A DNA stretch of 64,000 nt from assembly GCF_021654165.1 (NCBI RefSeq), contig NZ_JAKFZN010000003.1, forward strand, positions 434,001 to 498,000, in the 5' to 3' direction. A program made the position numbers and the translations under genes. The notes under the pieces were generated by a model. That model had not been told where the DNA came from. It made no database searches and worked only from the letters and a program-made list of their open reading frames with translations. This DNA comes from Nereida sp. MMG025. GTDB taxonomy: Bacteria > Pseudomonadota > Alphaproteobacteria > Rhodobacterales > Rhodobacteraceae. Positions 16,907 to 25,008 of this stretch are shown here, in pieces; position 1 is the stretch's first letter, and every line of letters starts with the position of its first letter.

Positions 16907-18123
16907 CGCGCCCTGTCTTGATCATTGATGATGACGCCGATGTGCGCGACGCGATCGGACAAACACTTGCCTTGCATGGCTTTGAGCCTCATGTGGCCAG
17001 TTCTTTTGTCGTCGCCAAAGATAAGATTACCCGCTCATTCGAAGGTGTGGTGTTGACCGACATCAGGATGCCCGGTCGGGATGGGTATCATGTGCTGGAA
17101 TACACCCGTGCCATTGATGCAGATTTGCCTGTTGTCTTGCTGACAGGCGAAGCCGATGTGCCCAAGGCCGTTCAGGCGATGCAGATGGGGGCCTTTGGCT
17201 TTCTTGAAAAACCCTGTCCTGCGGATGTTTTGACCGAGACTTTGGGAAAGGCCCAAGCACACCGCACCACGGCCCTGAAGCTACGCGCCCACAAGGCTGA
17301 ACAAGAGACAGGCGATGCGGCGTCGCGCATGTTGTTTGGTGTCTCTGCGCAAAGCGAACGGATGCGCGATCAGGTTCGGCGCGTGGCGGCCGCGCGCGGT
17401 GACGTGTTAATCACGGGCGAGGCGGGCAGTGGCACATCAAAGGTGGCCGAGGTCGTTCATCTTTTGAGTGCAGGATCAGGTGCCCCGTTTGTCAAACGCG
17501 TCTGCGGCGGGCTGGACCCACTGGCGTTGCACGAAGCGATACAGGCCGCGAAAGGCGGCACGCTGTTTTTGGACGAGATTTGGGCGCTGCCGCCATCGTT
17601 GCAATCGGTGCTGGCCGATTGTCGGGAAGATGTCAGGTTGATCTTGGCGGCGGTGCGCGATTTGCGCGGTTTGGTGATGGAAGGCCAGTTCAACGGTGAA
17701 TTGTTTTACCGCGTTGATCCGTTGACCATTGTCATCCCGCCGTTGCGATCCAGAAAAGAAGACATCCCTGTTTTGTTCAGCCACTACCTTGATCAGGCCT
17801 GTGAACACGGTGGCTTGGCGCGCCCTGATGTTCCGCCGCATGTGTTTGTCCAGCTGATGGCCGATGATTGGGAAGGCAATGCGCGAGCACTGCAATCGGC
17901 GGCGATGCGATATGCGCTTGGGGTCAGCGATTTGGCATCAGGCGGTGAGATGGGGCTGGCCGATCAGATGGTGCAGGTTGAACGGTCTTTGCTGGATCAG
18001 GCTTTGAAACGTCATCTGGGCCGCGCGTCAGATGTGGCAAAAGCCCTCAAACTGCCGCGTAAAACGCTCTATGACAAACTGGCCAAACACGGGCTTCGGC
18101 CCGAGGATTACCGCAAAGAGTAA
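16903..18123 (+). CDS. dctD: DctD-type response regulator lacking the sigma-54 contact loop
   Basis: 406 residues, shorter than canonical DctD (about 440-460). Receiver domain 1-120 with Asp53 in VVLTDIRMPG. The AAA+ domain begins near 145, with a modified Walker A, GEAGSGTSK, and GGTLFLDEI as Walker B. The segment between CGGLDPLALHEA and AAKGGTLFLDEI is about 20 residues shorter than usual and lacks GAFTGA, the loop that remodels sigma-54 holoenzyme. A Fis-type helix-turn-helix closes the protein (GRASDVAKALKLPRKTLYDK). It probably still binds DNA and responds to DctB, but should act on sigma-70 promoters. Confidence 0.88.
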   Translation: MTRPVLIIDDDADVRDAIGQTLALHGFEPHVASSFVVAKDKITRSFEGVVLTDIRMPGRDGYHVLEYTRAIDADLPVVLLTGEADVPKAVQAMQMGAFGFLEKPCPADVLTETLGKAQAHRTTALKLRAHKAEQETGDAASRMLFGVSAQSERMRDQVRRVAAARGDVLITGEAGSGTSKVAEVVHLLSAGSGAPFVKRVCGGLDPLALHEAIQAAKGGTLFLDEIWALPPSLQSVLADCREDVRLILAAVRDLRGLVMEGQFNGELFYRVDPLTIVIPPLRSRKEDIPVLFSHYLDQACEHGGLARPDVPPHVFVQLMADDWEGNARALQSAAMRYALGVSDLASGGEMGLADQMVQVERSLLDQALKRHLGRASDVAKALKLPRKTLYDKLAKHGLRPEDYRKE

Positions 18124-18134
18124 CGGTCATCAGG

Positions 18135-18185
18135 CTGTGCGGTTTTCCGCACAGTGGCGCTAACATCTGTGCGAAATCCCGCACA
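18135..18185. promoter_or_regulatory. Tandem palindromic operators upstream of dctP
   Basis: Two copies of TGTGCG-N6-CGCACA, at 18136-18153 (stem extends to 18135-18154) and 18168-18185, exactly 32 bases apart, about three helical turns. Their place between dctD and dctP makes them the likely DctD binding sites. The rest of the 242-base gap holds the promoter, which I cannot define: no GG-N10-GC sigma-54 element is convincing. TTGGCA at 18214 followed by a weak AGATAT is one sigma-70 option. Confidence 0.7.
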
Positions 18186-18365
18186 TATATGGTTTTCGCC
18201 CAATCCGAATGTTTGGCAAGACGTTGATATTAAACAGATATACGAGGTTTACGCTCTTGTGCGATAACATGCTTGTGAGGATCGCTGGCGCAAGGTTTTC
18301 TTACCGCCGGATCGTCCTGTTCTATCGGGGCGCCGTTATCAATTGATGTCTAGGGAGGACACCCA

Positions 18366-19367
18366 ATGAAATATCTTGCCGCTGCTGCGACTGCTGTCGC
18401 GCTGACGTTTTCGGCCACCGCAGGCCAAGCTGCCTGTGATGCTGGCGAAGTGGTTATCAAGTTCAGCCACGTAACCAACACCGACAAGCACCCCAAGGGG
18501 ATTGCTGCATCGTTGCTGGAGCAACGCGTAAACGATGAAATGAATGGCAAAGCCTGCATGGAAGTCTTTGGCAACTCGACACTTTATAACGACGACAAAG
18601 TGCTTGAAGCGATGTTGCAGGGTGATGTTCAGCTGGCCGCACCGTCGCTGTCGAAGTTTGAAAAGTTCACCAAGCAGTTCCGCATTTTTGACCTGCCGTT
18701 CATGTTCAAAAACATCGAGGCGGTTGATGCGTTCCAAGCCTCGGACGCGGGTCAGGCGATGAAAGACAGCATGCAGCGCCGCGGCCTGCAAGGTCTGGCG
18801 TTCTGGCACAATGGCATGAAGCAGATGTCGGCCAATGTGCCGCTTGTTCTGCCGACAGATGCAGATGGCCTGAAATTCCGCGTGCAATCGTCTGACGTTC
18901 TGGTTGCGCAGATGGAAGCCATCGGTGGCTCGCCCCAGAAGATGGCGTTTTCGGAAGTTTATGGCGCGCTGCAGCAAGGTGTTGTGGACGGTCAGGAAAA
19001 CACATGGTCGAACATCTTTGGACGTAAGTTTTTCGAAGTCCAGGACGGCGTGACCGAAACAAACCACGGCATCATCGACTATCTTGTTGTGGCCTCGGTT
19101 GACTGGCTTGAAGGTCTGGACGCCGATGTGCGCGACCAGTTCCTGACGATCCTGTCAGAAGTCACAGAAGCGCGGAACGGCGAAAGCTTCAAAGTCAACG
19201 AAGCGGCGAAGAACTCGATCGTTGAAGCAGGCGGCACCATCCGTCAGCTGACACCAGAGCAGCGCCAGCAGTGGGTCGATGCGATGAAACCCGTTTGGGC
19301 GCAATTCGCAGGCGACGTCGGTCAGGAAAACATCGACGCGGCACAAGCGATCAACGCAGGCTTCTAA
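18366..19367 (+). CDS. dctP: TRAP transporter C4-dicarboxylate-binding protein
   Basis: 333 residues with a cleavable signal peptide (MKYLAAAATAVALTFSATAGQA). The mature protein is a DctP-fold periplasmic receptor: VIKFSHVTNTDKHPKG near the start, the carboxylate-binding Arg region LKFRVQSSDV, and GVVDGQENTWSN. It captures succinate, malate or fumarate. The DctB/DctD pair upstream and DctQM downstream support the C4-dicarboxylate assignment. A GGGAGG ribosome binding site lies just before the ATG. Confidence 0.93.
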   Translation: MKYLAAAATAVALTFSATAGQAACDAGEVVIKFSHVTNTDKHPKGIAASLLEQRVNDEMNGKACMEVFGNSTLYNDDKVLEAMLQGDVQLAAPSLSKFEKFTKQFRIFDLPFMFKNIEAVDAFQASDAGQAMKDSMQRRGLQGLAFWHNGMKQMSANVPLVLPTDADGLKFRVQSSDVLVAQMEAIGGSPQKMAFSEVYGALQQGVVDGQENTWSNIFGRKFFEVQDGVTETNHGIIDYLVVASVDWLEGLDADVRDQFLTILSEVTEARNGESFKVNEAAKNSIVEAGGTIRQLTPEQRQQWVDAMKPVWAQFAGDVGQENIDAAQAINAGF

Positions 19368-19376
19368 GCCAATTCA

Positions 19377-19405
19377 GGGCATCCCGTTTCAGCGGGGTGC
19401 CCTTT
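19377..19405 (+). terminator. Stem-loop between dctP and dctQ
   Basis: GGGCATCCCG (19377-19386), TTTCAG, CGGGGTGCCC (19393-19402) then TTT: a 10-bp stem with one G-U pair. Such hairpins after binding-protein genes usually stabilise or partly end the transcript, giving more receptor than permease. Confidence 0.75.
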
Positions 19406-19449
19406 GCTGTTTCACTGATATTTCAACACATCCAATTGGGGGCGGGGCA

Positions 19450-20142
19450 ATGGCATCGCACGGGACAGGTGGGCCCACCGGGTTCATAGACACGATTGAA
19501 GAGACGCTTATCGCGGCTCTTTTAGGGGCCATGACACTGGTAACATTCGCCAATGTACTGGCGCGGTTTTTTGACATCTGGGGCGGCAACGTCCTTTGGG
19601 CGCTTGAGGCAACGGTCTTTATGTTTGGCTGGTTGGTTCTGCTTGGGGCCAGTTATGCGGTAAAGAAAAACGCACATCTGGGCGTGGATGCGCTGGTCAA
19701 CATCATGCCACCGGCGGGACGCAAGGTGATGGGGCTTGTGGCCGTGTCTGCCTGCTTGGTGTTTTCGCTGCTGCTTTTGAAAGGGTGCTACGATTATTGG
19801 GCGGTGTTTGCGGATTTGCCGCCTACCTCTGGCCGCTGGTTCCCCACGGGGTTCAATTTCGATGCCCGTAGCCAATCCTTCTACGAGGTCGATGACGTGC
19901 CGATGCTGCCGTTCCTGACGTTCCTCGAAGGGGCCATTAACTACGGCGATGAATACGAAAAGCTGCCCAAGGTGGTGCCGTATCTGGTTTTGCCGCTGTC
20001 GGCTGCGCTGCTGCTGCTGCGCTTTACCCAAGCGGCCTTTCGCATCTTGAACGGAACGCAGGACCGTCTGGTCGCCAGCCACGAGTTGGACGAGGACGAT
20101 ATTGAAGACGCGGCCAACCGCGCAGACGAAGAGAAAGTCTAA
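19450..20142 (+). CDS. dctQ: TRAP transporter small permease DctQ
   Basis: 230 residues, four predicted transmembrane helices. The third and fourth are separated by a long periplasmic stretch (about 118-165, FADLPPTSGRWF onward), a feature of the larger DctQ proteins. The C-terminal tail is very acidic (HELDEDDIEDAANRADEE). It joins DctM to form the sodium-dependent membrane complex. It ends 3 bases before dctM. Confidence 0.9.
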   Translation: MASHGTGGPTGFIDTIEETLIAALLGAMTLVTFANVLARFFDIWGGNVLWALEATVFMFGWLVLLGASYAVKKNAHLGVDALVNIMPPAGRKVMGLVAVSACLVFSLLLLKGCYDYWAVFADLPPTSGRWFPTGFNFDARSQSFYEVDDVPMLPFLTFLEGAINYGDEYEKLPKVVPYLVLPLSAALLLLRFTQAAFRILNGTQDRLVASHELDEDDIEDAANRADEEKV

Positions 20143-20145
20143 CCC

Positions 20146-21522
20146 ATGGATGTTGTTCTTCTATTCACCATGGTCATCGGCCTGCTGATGATCGGTGTGC
20201 CGATTGCCGTGGCCCTTGGTCTGTCATCCACATTGTTTCTGCTGATGTTTTCGGACACCTCGCTGTCGTCGATCGCGGGGACATTGTTTGAGGCGTTTGA
20301 GGGCCACTTTACCTTGCTGGCCATCCCGTTTTTCGTGCTGGCATCCAGCTTTATGACGACAGGCGGTGTGGCGCGGCGGATCATCCGTTTCTCCATTGCC
20401 TGTGTCGGGCACCTTCCGGGCGGATTGGCGATTGCGGGTGTTTTTGCCTGTATGCTCTTTGCCGCGCTAAGCGGGTCATCGCCTGCAACCGTTGTTGCCA
20501 TCGGCTCAATCGTGATCGCAGGGATGCGGCAGGTGGGCTATACCAAGGAGTTCGCGGCAGGTGTGATCTGTGTTGCTGGCACGCTCGGCATCCTGATCCC
20601 GCCGTCCATCGTGATGGTGGTCTATGCGGCGGCTGTTGAGGTTTCGGTGGGCCGCATGTTCCTTGCCGGTGTTCTGCCGGGGCTTTTGGCGGGCCTGATG
20701 CTGATGGTCACGATTTACGTGCTGGCCAAAGTGCGCAACCTTCCCAAAGGCGAATGGCTTGGGTGGGGCGAGATTGGACGCTCTGGCCTTGATGCGTTTT
20801 GGGGGCTGTTCCTGATCGTCATCATTCTGGGCGGCATCTACGGCGGTATCTTCACACCCACAGAAGCGGCGGCGGTTGCGGCGGTCTATTCGTTCTTTAT
20901 CGCCAGCTTTGTCTACCGTGATATGGGGCCTTTGGCGACAACGGGGCCTGATGCCAACACATCGCTTTTACGCAAACCGTGGGCTGTGCTGACGGCGTTC
21001 GTGCATCCAGACACCAAGCAAACCCTGTTTGATGCGGGTAAACTGACGGTGACGCTTTTGTTCGTTATCGCCAACGCGCTGATCCTCAAGCATGTGCTGA
21101 CCGACGAGCAAGTGCCCCAAAGCATTGCCGCAGCTATGTTGGATGCGGGCTTTGGTCCTGTGATGTTCCTTGTGATGGTCAACATCATCCTGCTGATCGG
21201 CGGGCAATTCATGGAGCCGTCGGGCCTGCTGGTCATTGTGGCGCCATTGGTGTTCCCCATTGCGATTGAGCTTGGGATTGATCCTATCCACCTTGGTATC
21301 ATCATGGTTGTGAACATGGAGATCGGGATGATCACACCGCCTGTCGGGCTCAACCTCTTTGTGACCTCGGGCGTGGCGAAAATGCCGATGATGAGCGTTG
21401 TCAAAGCGGCGTTGCCGTTTTTGGCGGTGCTCTTTGTGTTCCTGATCATGATCACCTACATCCCGTGGATTTCGACGGTTCTGCCGAATTCGCTTATGGG
21501 GCCCGAGTTGATCCTGAATTAG
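20146..21522 (+). CDS. dctM: TRAP transporter large permease DctM
   Basis: 458 residues with about 12 transmembrane helices of the DctM/ion-transporter superfamily. It includes GHLPGGLAIAGVFACMLFAALSG-type family sequence near residue 90 and the conserved GMITPPVGLNLFV near residue 395. This subunit carries the substrate and sodium path. The central cytoplasmic region (about 260-300) is longer than in many paralogues. It is the last gene of dctPQM and is followed at once by a terminator. Confidence 0.93.
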   Translation: MDVVLLFTMVIGLLMIGVPIAVALGLSSTLFLLMFSDTSLSSIAGTLFEAFEGHFTLLAIPFFVLASSFMTTGGVARRIIRFSIACVGHLPGGLAIAGVFACMLFAALSGSSPATVVAIGSIVIAGMRQVGYTKEFAAGVICVAGTLGILIPPSIVMVVYAAAVEVSVGRMFLAGVLPGLLAGLMLMVTIYVLAKVRNLPKGEWLGWGEIGRSGLDAFWGLFLIVIILGGIYGGIFTPTEAAAVAAVYSFFIASFVYRDMGPLATTGPDANTSLLRKPWAVLTAFVHPDTKQTLFDAGKLTVTLLFVIANALILKHVLTDEQVPQSIAAAMLDAGFGPVMFLVMVNIILLIGGQFMEPSGLLVIVAPLVFPIAIELGIDPIHLGIIMVVNMEIGMITPPVGLNLFVTSGVAKMPMMSVVKAALPFLAVLFVFLIMITYIPWISTVLPNSLMGPELILN

Positions 21523-21524
21523 AG

Positions 21525-21549
21525 AAGGGGGCCTGCGGGCCCCCTTTTT
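21525..21549 (+). terminator. Rho-independent terminator of dctPQM
   Basis: AAGGGGGCC (21525-21533), TGCG, GGCCCCCTT then TTT. The T-run is only on the plus side, so it mainly serves dctM. Confidence 0.88.
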
Positions 21550-21566
21550 CGTGACGGTGTCTGATT

Positions 21567-22319
21567 TCAGATGCTGGCTTCGAGAGCTGAAATGATCGCA
21601 CCAAAGTCCGCCGCCTTAAGGCTTGCGCCCCCCACCAAAGCGCCATCTACATTCGATACATCAAAGATGTCGCTTGCGTTGTCCGGCTTGACCGACCCGC
21701 CATAAAGGATGCGCACAGAACGGCCGACACCTTCGCCAAAGCGTCGTTCCAGCCGCATGCGGATAAAGTCATGGACTTCGCCGATCTGATCGAGGCTGGC
21801 GACTTTGCCTGTGCCAATGGCCCAAACAGGTTCATAGGCGACGACCAGGTTTTCACCTGTGGCATTGTCGGGGATAGACCCCGCCAGCTGCCCAATCAGA
21901 ATATCGAGTGTGTTTTGCGCCTCGCGTTGGGCCAGCGTTTCACCGATGCAGACCACTGCAGTCAGACCTGCGTCCCATGCGGCACGGGTTTTGTCGCGGA
22001 TACATGCATCGCTTTCACCGTGGTCAGTGCGCCGTTCCGAATGACCCGTCAGAACAAACCGTGCGCCTGCATCGGCAACCATGGCCGCGCTGATATCGCC
22101 TGTGTGTGCGCCGTTTTCATTTTGATGGCAGTCCTGCCCACCCGTCGCGATGGCGCTGTTTCCGATGGTCTGGCCCATACGGTGCAAAAGGGTGGCAGGG
22201 GGGCATAAAAGCACGTCGACTTTGGGGTTCGTGTGTGTTGCAAGCAGTGCCTCCACTTCGGTCAGCTCTGCACCACCGCCATTCATTTTCCAGTTTCCTG
22301 CCGCCAGTTTGCGTCGCAT
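21567..22319 (-). CDS. tpiA: Triosephosphate isomerase
   Basis: 250 residues, standard length. Substrate Lys in AAGNWKMN, the electrophilic His in LTGHSERR, catalytic Glu in VAYEPVWAIGTGK, and the phosphate loop LYGGSV. It interconverts dihydroxyacetone phosphate and glyceraldehyde 3-phosphate. The frame can be extended to a TTG at 22334, but the ATG at 22319 gives the normal N-terminus and has AAAGGG 6 bases upstream. Confidence 0.96.
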   Translation of the reverse strand: MRRKLAAGNWKMNGGGAELTEVEALLATHTNPKVDVLLCPPATLLHRMGQTIGNSAIATGGQDCHQNENGAHTGDISAAMVADAGARFVLTGHSERRTDHGESDACIRDKTRAAWDAGLTAVVCIGETLAQREAQNTLDILIGQLAGSIPDNATGENLVVAYEPVWAIGTGKVASLDQIGEVHDFIRMRLERRFGEGVGRSVRILYGGSVKPDNASDIFDVSNVDGALVGGASLKAADFGAIISALEASI

Positions 22320-22423
22320 GGGTCGCCCTTTCAAAGTCCTCCCTTTACCCTTCGCAACTGTGTGTCATTGCGTCAAGGTAGATGCTTGGGGTAGGGATGT
22401 GCCACTTACGAAAGGCCAAGCTG

Positions 22424-23329
22424 ATGATCCCCGAAATCGACGCGCAATTGCTGTTCGAGCAAGACCCTGCAACGCTTGCAAAAGTGCGTGATGCGGCACA
22501 GACGGTTGGATTTATGACGTTGCACAACACGGGCCTGTCCGCGCAGCAGGTCGATACAGTAATTGATCAATACCGCATGTTTTTTCGTCTGCCAGATACG
22601 GCCAAAGCACGGATCGATATGGCCAAGACGGGCTCAAATAGGGGGTGGGGCGGTGCAGGATCAGAACAGGTCGATCCAGACGCAAACCCTGACTACAAAC
22701 AGGTGTTTGATTGCGGAGTCGAGGTGCCAGCGGAGGATGCACGCGCAAAGGTGCAGTTCTACGCGCCAAACCAATGGCCTGATCTGCCCTTAGGGTTCCA
22801 AGAGACGATTGAGGCGTATTTTGTGCAGGCGCGCAGCATCTCCATGCGGGTTTTGTCTGGTATCGCACGCGCCATTGGCCAAGATGCTGCGTTTTTCGAT
22901 GATAAATTCGACACGCCGATGGCGCTGCTACGGGGCAATTACTATCCCGAACGTCCCGCATGGGCCGGTGCAAAGGATTTCGGAATTGCGACCCACACGG
23001 ACTATGGTTGCCTGACGTTTTTGGCCACCGATGGGCAACCGGGATTGGAAGTACGCAAACGCGGGGGCGGCTGGATCCCTGTGCAAGCACAGCCAGGGAC
23101 GTTCATCATCAATTTCGGCGAAATGCTTGAGATGTGGACAAACGGGGCCGTAAAAGCAACGCCGCACCGTGTTGTGGGCGGTGCCTTTGAACGCATTTCC
23201 GTGCCGCTTTTCTTTAACCCAAATGACGACACAAATGTCGCGCCTTTGGGTTCGGGCAAAGTCATCCGCGCAGGCGACCATCTATCTGCGCGCTACAATG
23301 AGACCTACGTCCATCTGCAAACGCATTAG
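22424..23329 (+). CDS. Isopenicillin-N-synthase-like 2OG/Fe(II) oxygenase
   Basis: 301 residues from ATG 22424 (AAAGG 8 bases upstream); a longer frame from 22382 lacks such a site. The N-terminal DIOX_N-type region contains VGFMTLHNTGL. The jelly-roll core holds iron ligands His and Asp in THTDYG and the distal His in ATPHRVV, and RISVPLFF carries the 2-oxoglutarate-binding Arg-x-Ser. Proteins of this kind are common in proteobacteria with substrates mostly unknown. It is divergent from tpiA and convergent with sufA. Confidence 0.88.
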   Translation: MIPEIDAQLLFEQDPATLAKVRDAAQTVGFMTLHNTGLSAQQVDTVIDQYRMFFRLPDTAKARIDMAKTGSNRGWGGAGSEQVDPDANPDYKQVFDCGVEVPAEDARAKVQFYAPNQWPDLPLGFQETIEAYFVQARSISMRVLSGIARAIGQDAAFFDDKFDTPMALLRGNYYPERPAWAGAKDFGIATHTDYGCLTFLATDGQPGLEVRKRGGGWIPVQAQPGTFIINFGEMLEMWTNGAVKATPHRVVGGAFERISVPLFFNPNDDTNVAPLGSGKVIRAGDHLSARYNETYVHLQTH

Positions 23330-23341
23330 ATCGCGGACCAC

Positions 23342-23707
23342 TTACTGGCCTGCGGTAAGTGCCTCGTCAAACTTGATGCTTTCGCCGCAACCACATGCGT
23401 CGGTGACATTCGGATTGCGGAACTTGAAGCCGCTTTCCAACAACGACACCTCGTAGTCGATCTCGGTCCCGAACAGGAACATCTGCGCCATAGGGGCGAT
23501 CATTACCCGTGCGCCATCCACTTCAACAACCTCGTCCAAGGCATTGATTTCCGTGACATATTCCATGGTATATTCCATGCCCGCGCAGCCGCCCTTTTTA
23601 ACGCCGATGCGCAGACCTTCGTGCTGGTCTTTTTCCATCAGCTTGGCGATTTGTGCAGATGCAGCAGGGGTCAGTGTGACCGCTTGTTTGCCTGGTATTC
23701 CGAACAT
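23342..23707 (-). CDS. sufA: A-type Fe-S cluster carrier (SufA/IscA family)
   Basis: 121 residues. The HesB/IscA fold shows the three cluster-binding Cys in GGCAGM and ACGCGES. The short N-terminal extension (MFGIPGKQAVTLT) is usual for the SUF version in roseobacters. It takes a cluster from the SUF scaffold and hands it to apoproteins. The SufT-type gene is directly upstream on the same strand, 12 bases away. The rest of the suf operon lies outside the window or elsewhere. Confidence 0.9.
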   Translation of the reverse strand: MFGIPGKQAVTLTPAASAQIAKLMEKDQHEGLRIGVKKGGCAGMEYTMEYVTEINALDEVVEVDGARVMIAPMAQMFLFGTEIDYEVSLLESGFKFRNPNVTDACGCGESIKFDEALTAGQ

Positions 23708-23719
23708 TTCAAATGCTCC

Positions 23720-24079
23720 TTACATAAATCCCAGTTCAAGCCGGGCTTCGTCAGACATCATGTCCATGCCCCACTGGGGTTCCCAAACCAGATCAACCTG
23801 AACCTGCTTGATGCCTGCCAATGGCTCAACAGCGTCAGCGACCCAACCGGGCATTTCGCCCGCAACCGGACAGCCGGGGGCTGTGAGGGACATCAGGATA
23901 TGAACCTCGTTCTCGTCGTTGATTTCGATGGTGTAGATCAGCCCCAGATCATAGATATTCACAGGGATTTCGGGGTCATACACCGTGCGGCAGGCATCCA
24001 CGATATTGTCATACAGCGGATGCTCTGTGTTGGAAGGTTTGATGAGGGGGGTGCCCTCCATTGGCGTCGCGTCGTTCAT
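23720..24079 (-). CDS. sufT: SUF-associated DUF59 (MIP18/SufT-like) protein
   Basis: 119 residues. The MIP18 (DUF59) domain has the hallmark VYDPEIPVNIYDLGLIY and TAPGCPVAGEMP with its conserved Cys. The end is LVWEPQWGMDMMSDEARLELG, as in the SUF accessory group. These proteins help Fe-S cluster maturation of certain targets. It is the first gene of the sufT-sufA pair. Confidence 0.9.
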   Translation of the reverse strand: MNDATPMEGTPLIKPSNTEHPLYDNIVDACRTVYDPEIPVNIYDLGLIYTIEINDENEVHILMSLTAPGCPVAGEMPGWVADAVEPLAGIKQVQVDLVWEPQWGMDMMSDEARLELGFM

Positions 24080-24159
24080 GGCTCAGATGTCCTGTTTTCC
24101 TGACCAAATAGATAGGGATTTACGGCCCTGTCGTCTAGGGGCGTATCTGATCATTTTAA

Positions 24160-25008
24160 TCAGCTTTTGCCAAAACGGGTCAGTGCCACCCCCGTCAGGG
24201 TGATTGCGACCGCCATGACTTTACCCAGATCAATCCGCTCTTTCATGATGAAAACACCGATACACAGCGCAAAAATGATAGATGTTTCGCGCAATGCGGT
24301 GACCAGTGGGATGGGGGCTTGGGTGAAGGCCCATACCACCATCGCGTAGGCAACAAAAGATGCACCCCCTGCCACAAGGGCGCGCGGGATGCCCTGTTTG
24401 CGCACCGCCCGCCACGTACCACGGCGCATGATTTCAACACCAATCGCATAGGTTAACCCCGTCCCAAGGGCCGACATGGCGAAGAACCCCACCGCACTGC
24501 CAGCCGCACGCGCGCCGTATCCGTCAACCAAGGAATACCCTGCGATAAAACAGCCCGTAATCAATGCCGAGCCTGCGGCAACAGGATTGCGCAGCCCGTC
24601 CATGCCGCGCACCAGTCCAAGCGACACGATGCCAATGCCGATCAAAAACACCCCAAGCAGTTCGGCCATCGCCAAACTGACGCCCAGAAATACCACACTT
24701 ACGGCCGCGACAATCAAAGGTGCAGACCCACGCGCCAAAGGATAAACTTGGCTCAGATCGCCAAGCTGATACGACAGCGGAAGAAAGGCCTGATAGCCAA
24801 GATGCAAAACAATTGAGGCCACAAGATAGGGCCATGCCTCAAGCGCAGGCATTGGAAAAAACACCAAAGCAAGCCCTGCAAAGACAGATTGGCCAAGGCC
24901 CATTGCGACCATGCCCGCAAACTTATCACTGCCCGATTTGACCATCGCGTTCCACGTTGCATGTAACAGCGCGGCAAGAACGACGACGCAAAAAACCGTC
25001 AGTGTCAT
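24160..25008 (-). CDS. EamA/DMT-family transporter
   Basis: 282 residues with ten predicted transmembrane helices made of two EamA repeats. The first contains YQLGDLSQVYPLARGSAPL and the second FTQAPIPLVTALRETSIIF, both common in this family. It is likely a drug/metabolite-type exporter in the inner membrane. Its start overlaps the stop of the RimK-like gene (ATGA), so the two are translated together. The substrate is unknown; a peptide or amino-acid product of the upstream ligase is one idea from context only. Confidence 0.88.
   Translation of the reverse strand: MTLTVFCVVVLAALLHATWNAMVKSGSDKFAGMVAMGLGQSVFAGLALVFFPMPALEAWPYLVASIVLHLGYQAFLPLSYQLGDLSQVYPLARGSAPLIVAAVSVVFLGVSLAMAELLGVFLIGIGIVSLGLVRGMDGLRNPVAAGSALITGCFIAGYSLVDGYGARAAGSAVGFFAMSALGTGLTYAIGVEIMRRGTWRAVRKQGIPRALVAGGASFVAYAMVVWAFTQAPIPLVTALRETSIIFALCIGVFIMKERIDLGKVMAVAITLTGVALTRFGKS

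Noticed and set aside
18214-18300. Sigma-54 promoter for dctP
   Set aside because: TTGGCAAGACGTTGA has the wrong GG-to-GC spacing and ends GA; TGGCGCAAGGTTTTC near 18286 lacks the GC. With DctD lacking GAFTGA, a sigma-54 call is not supported.
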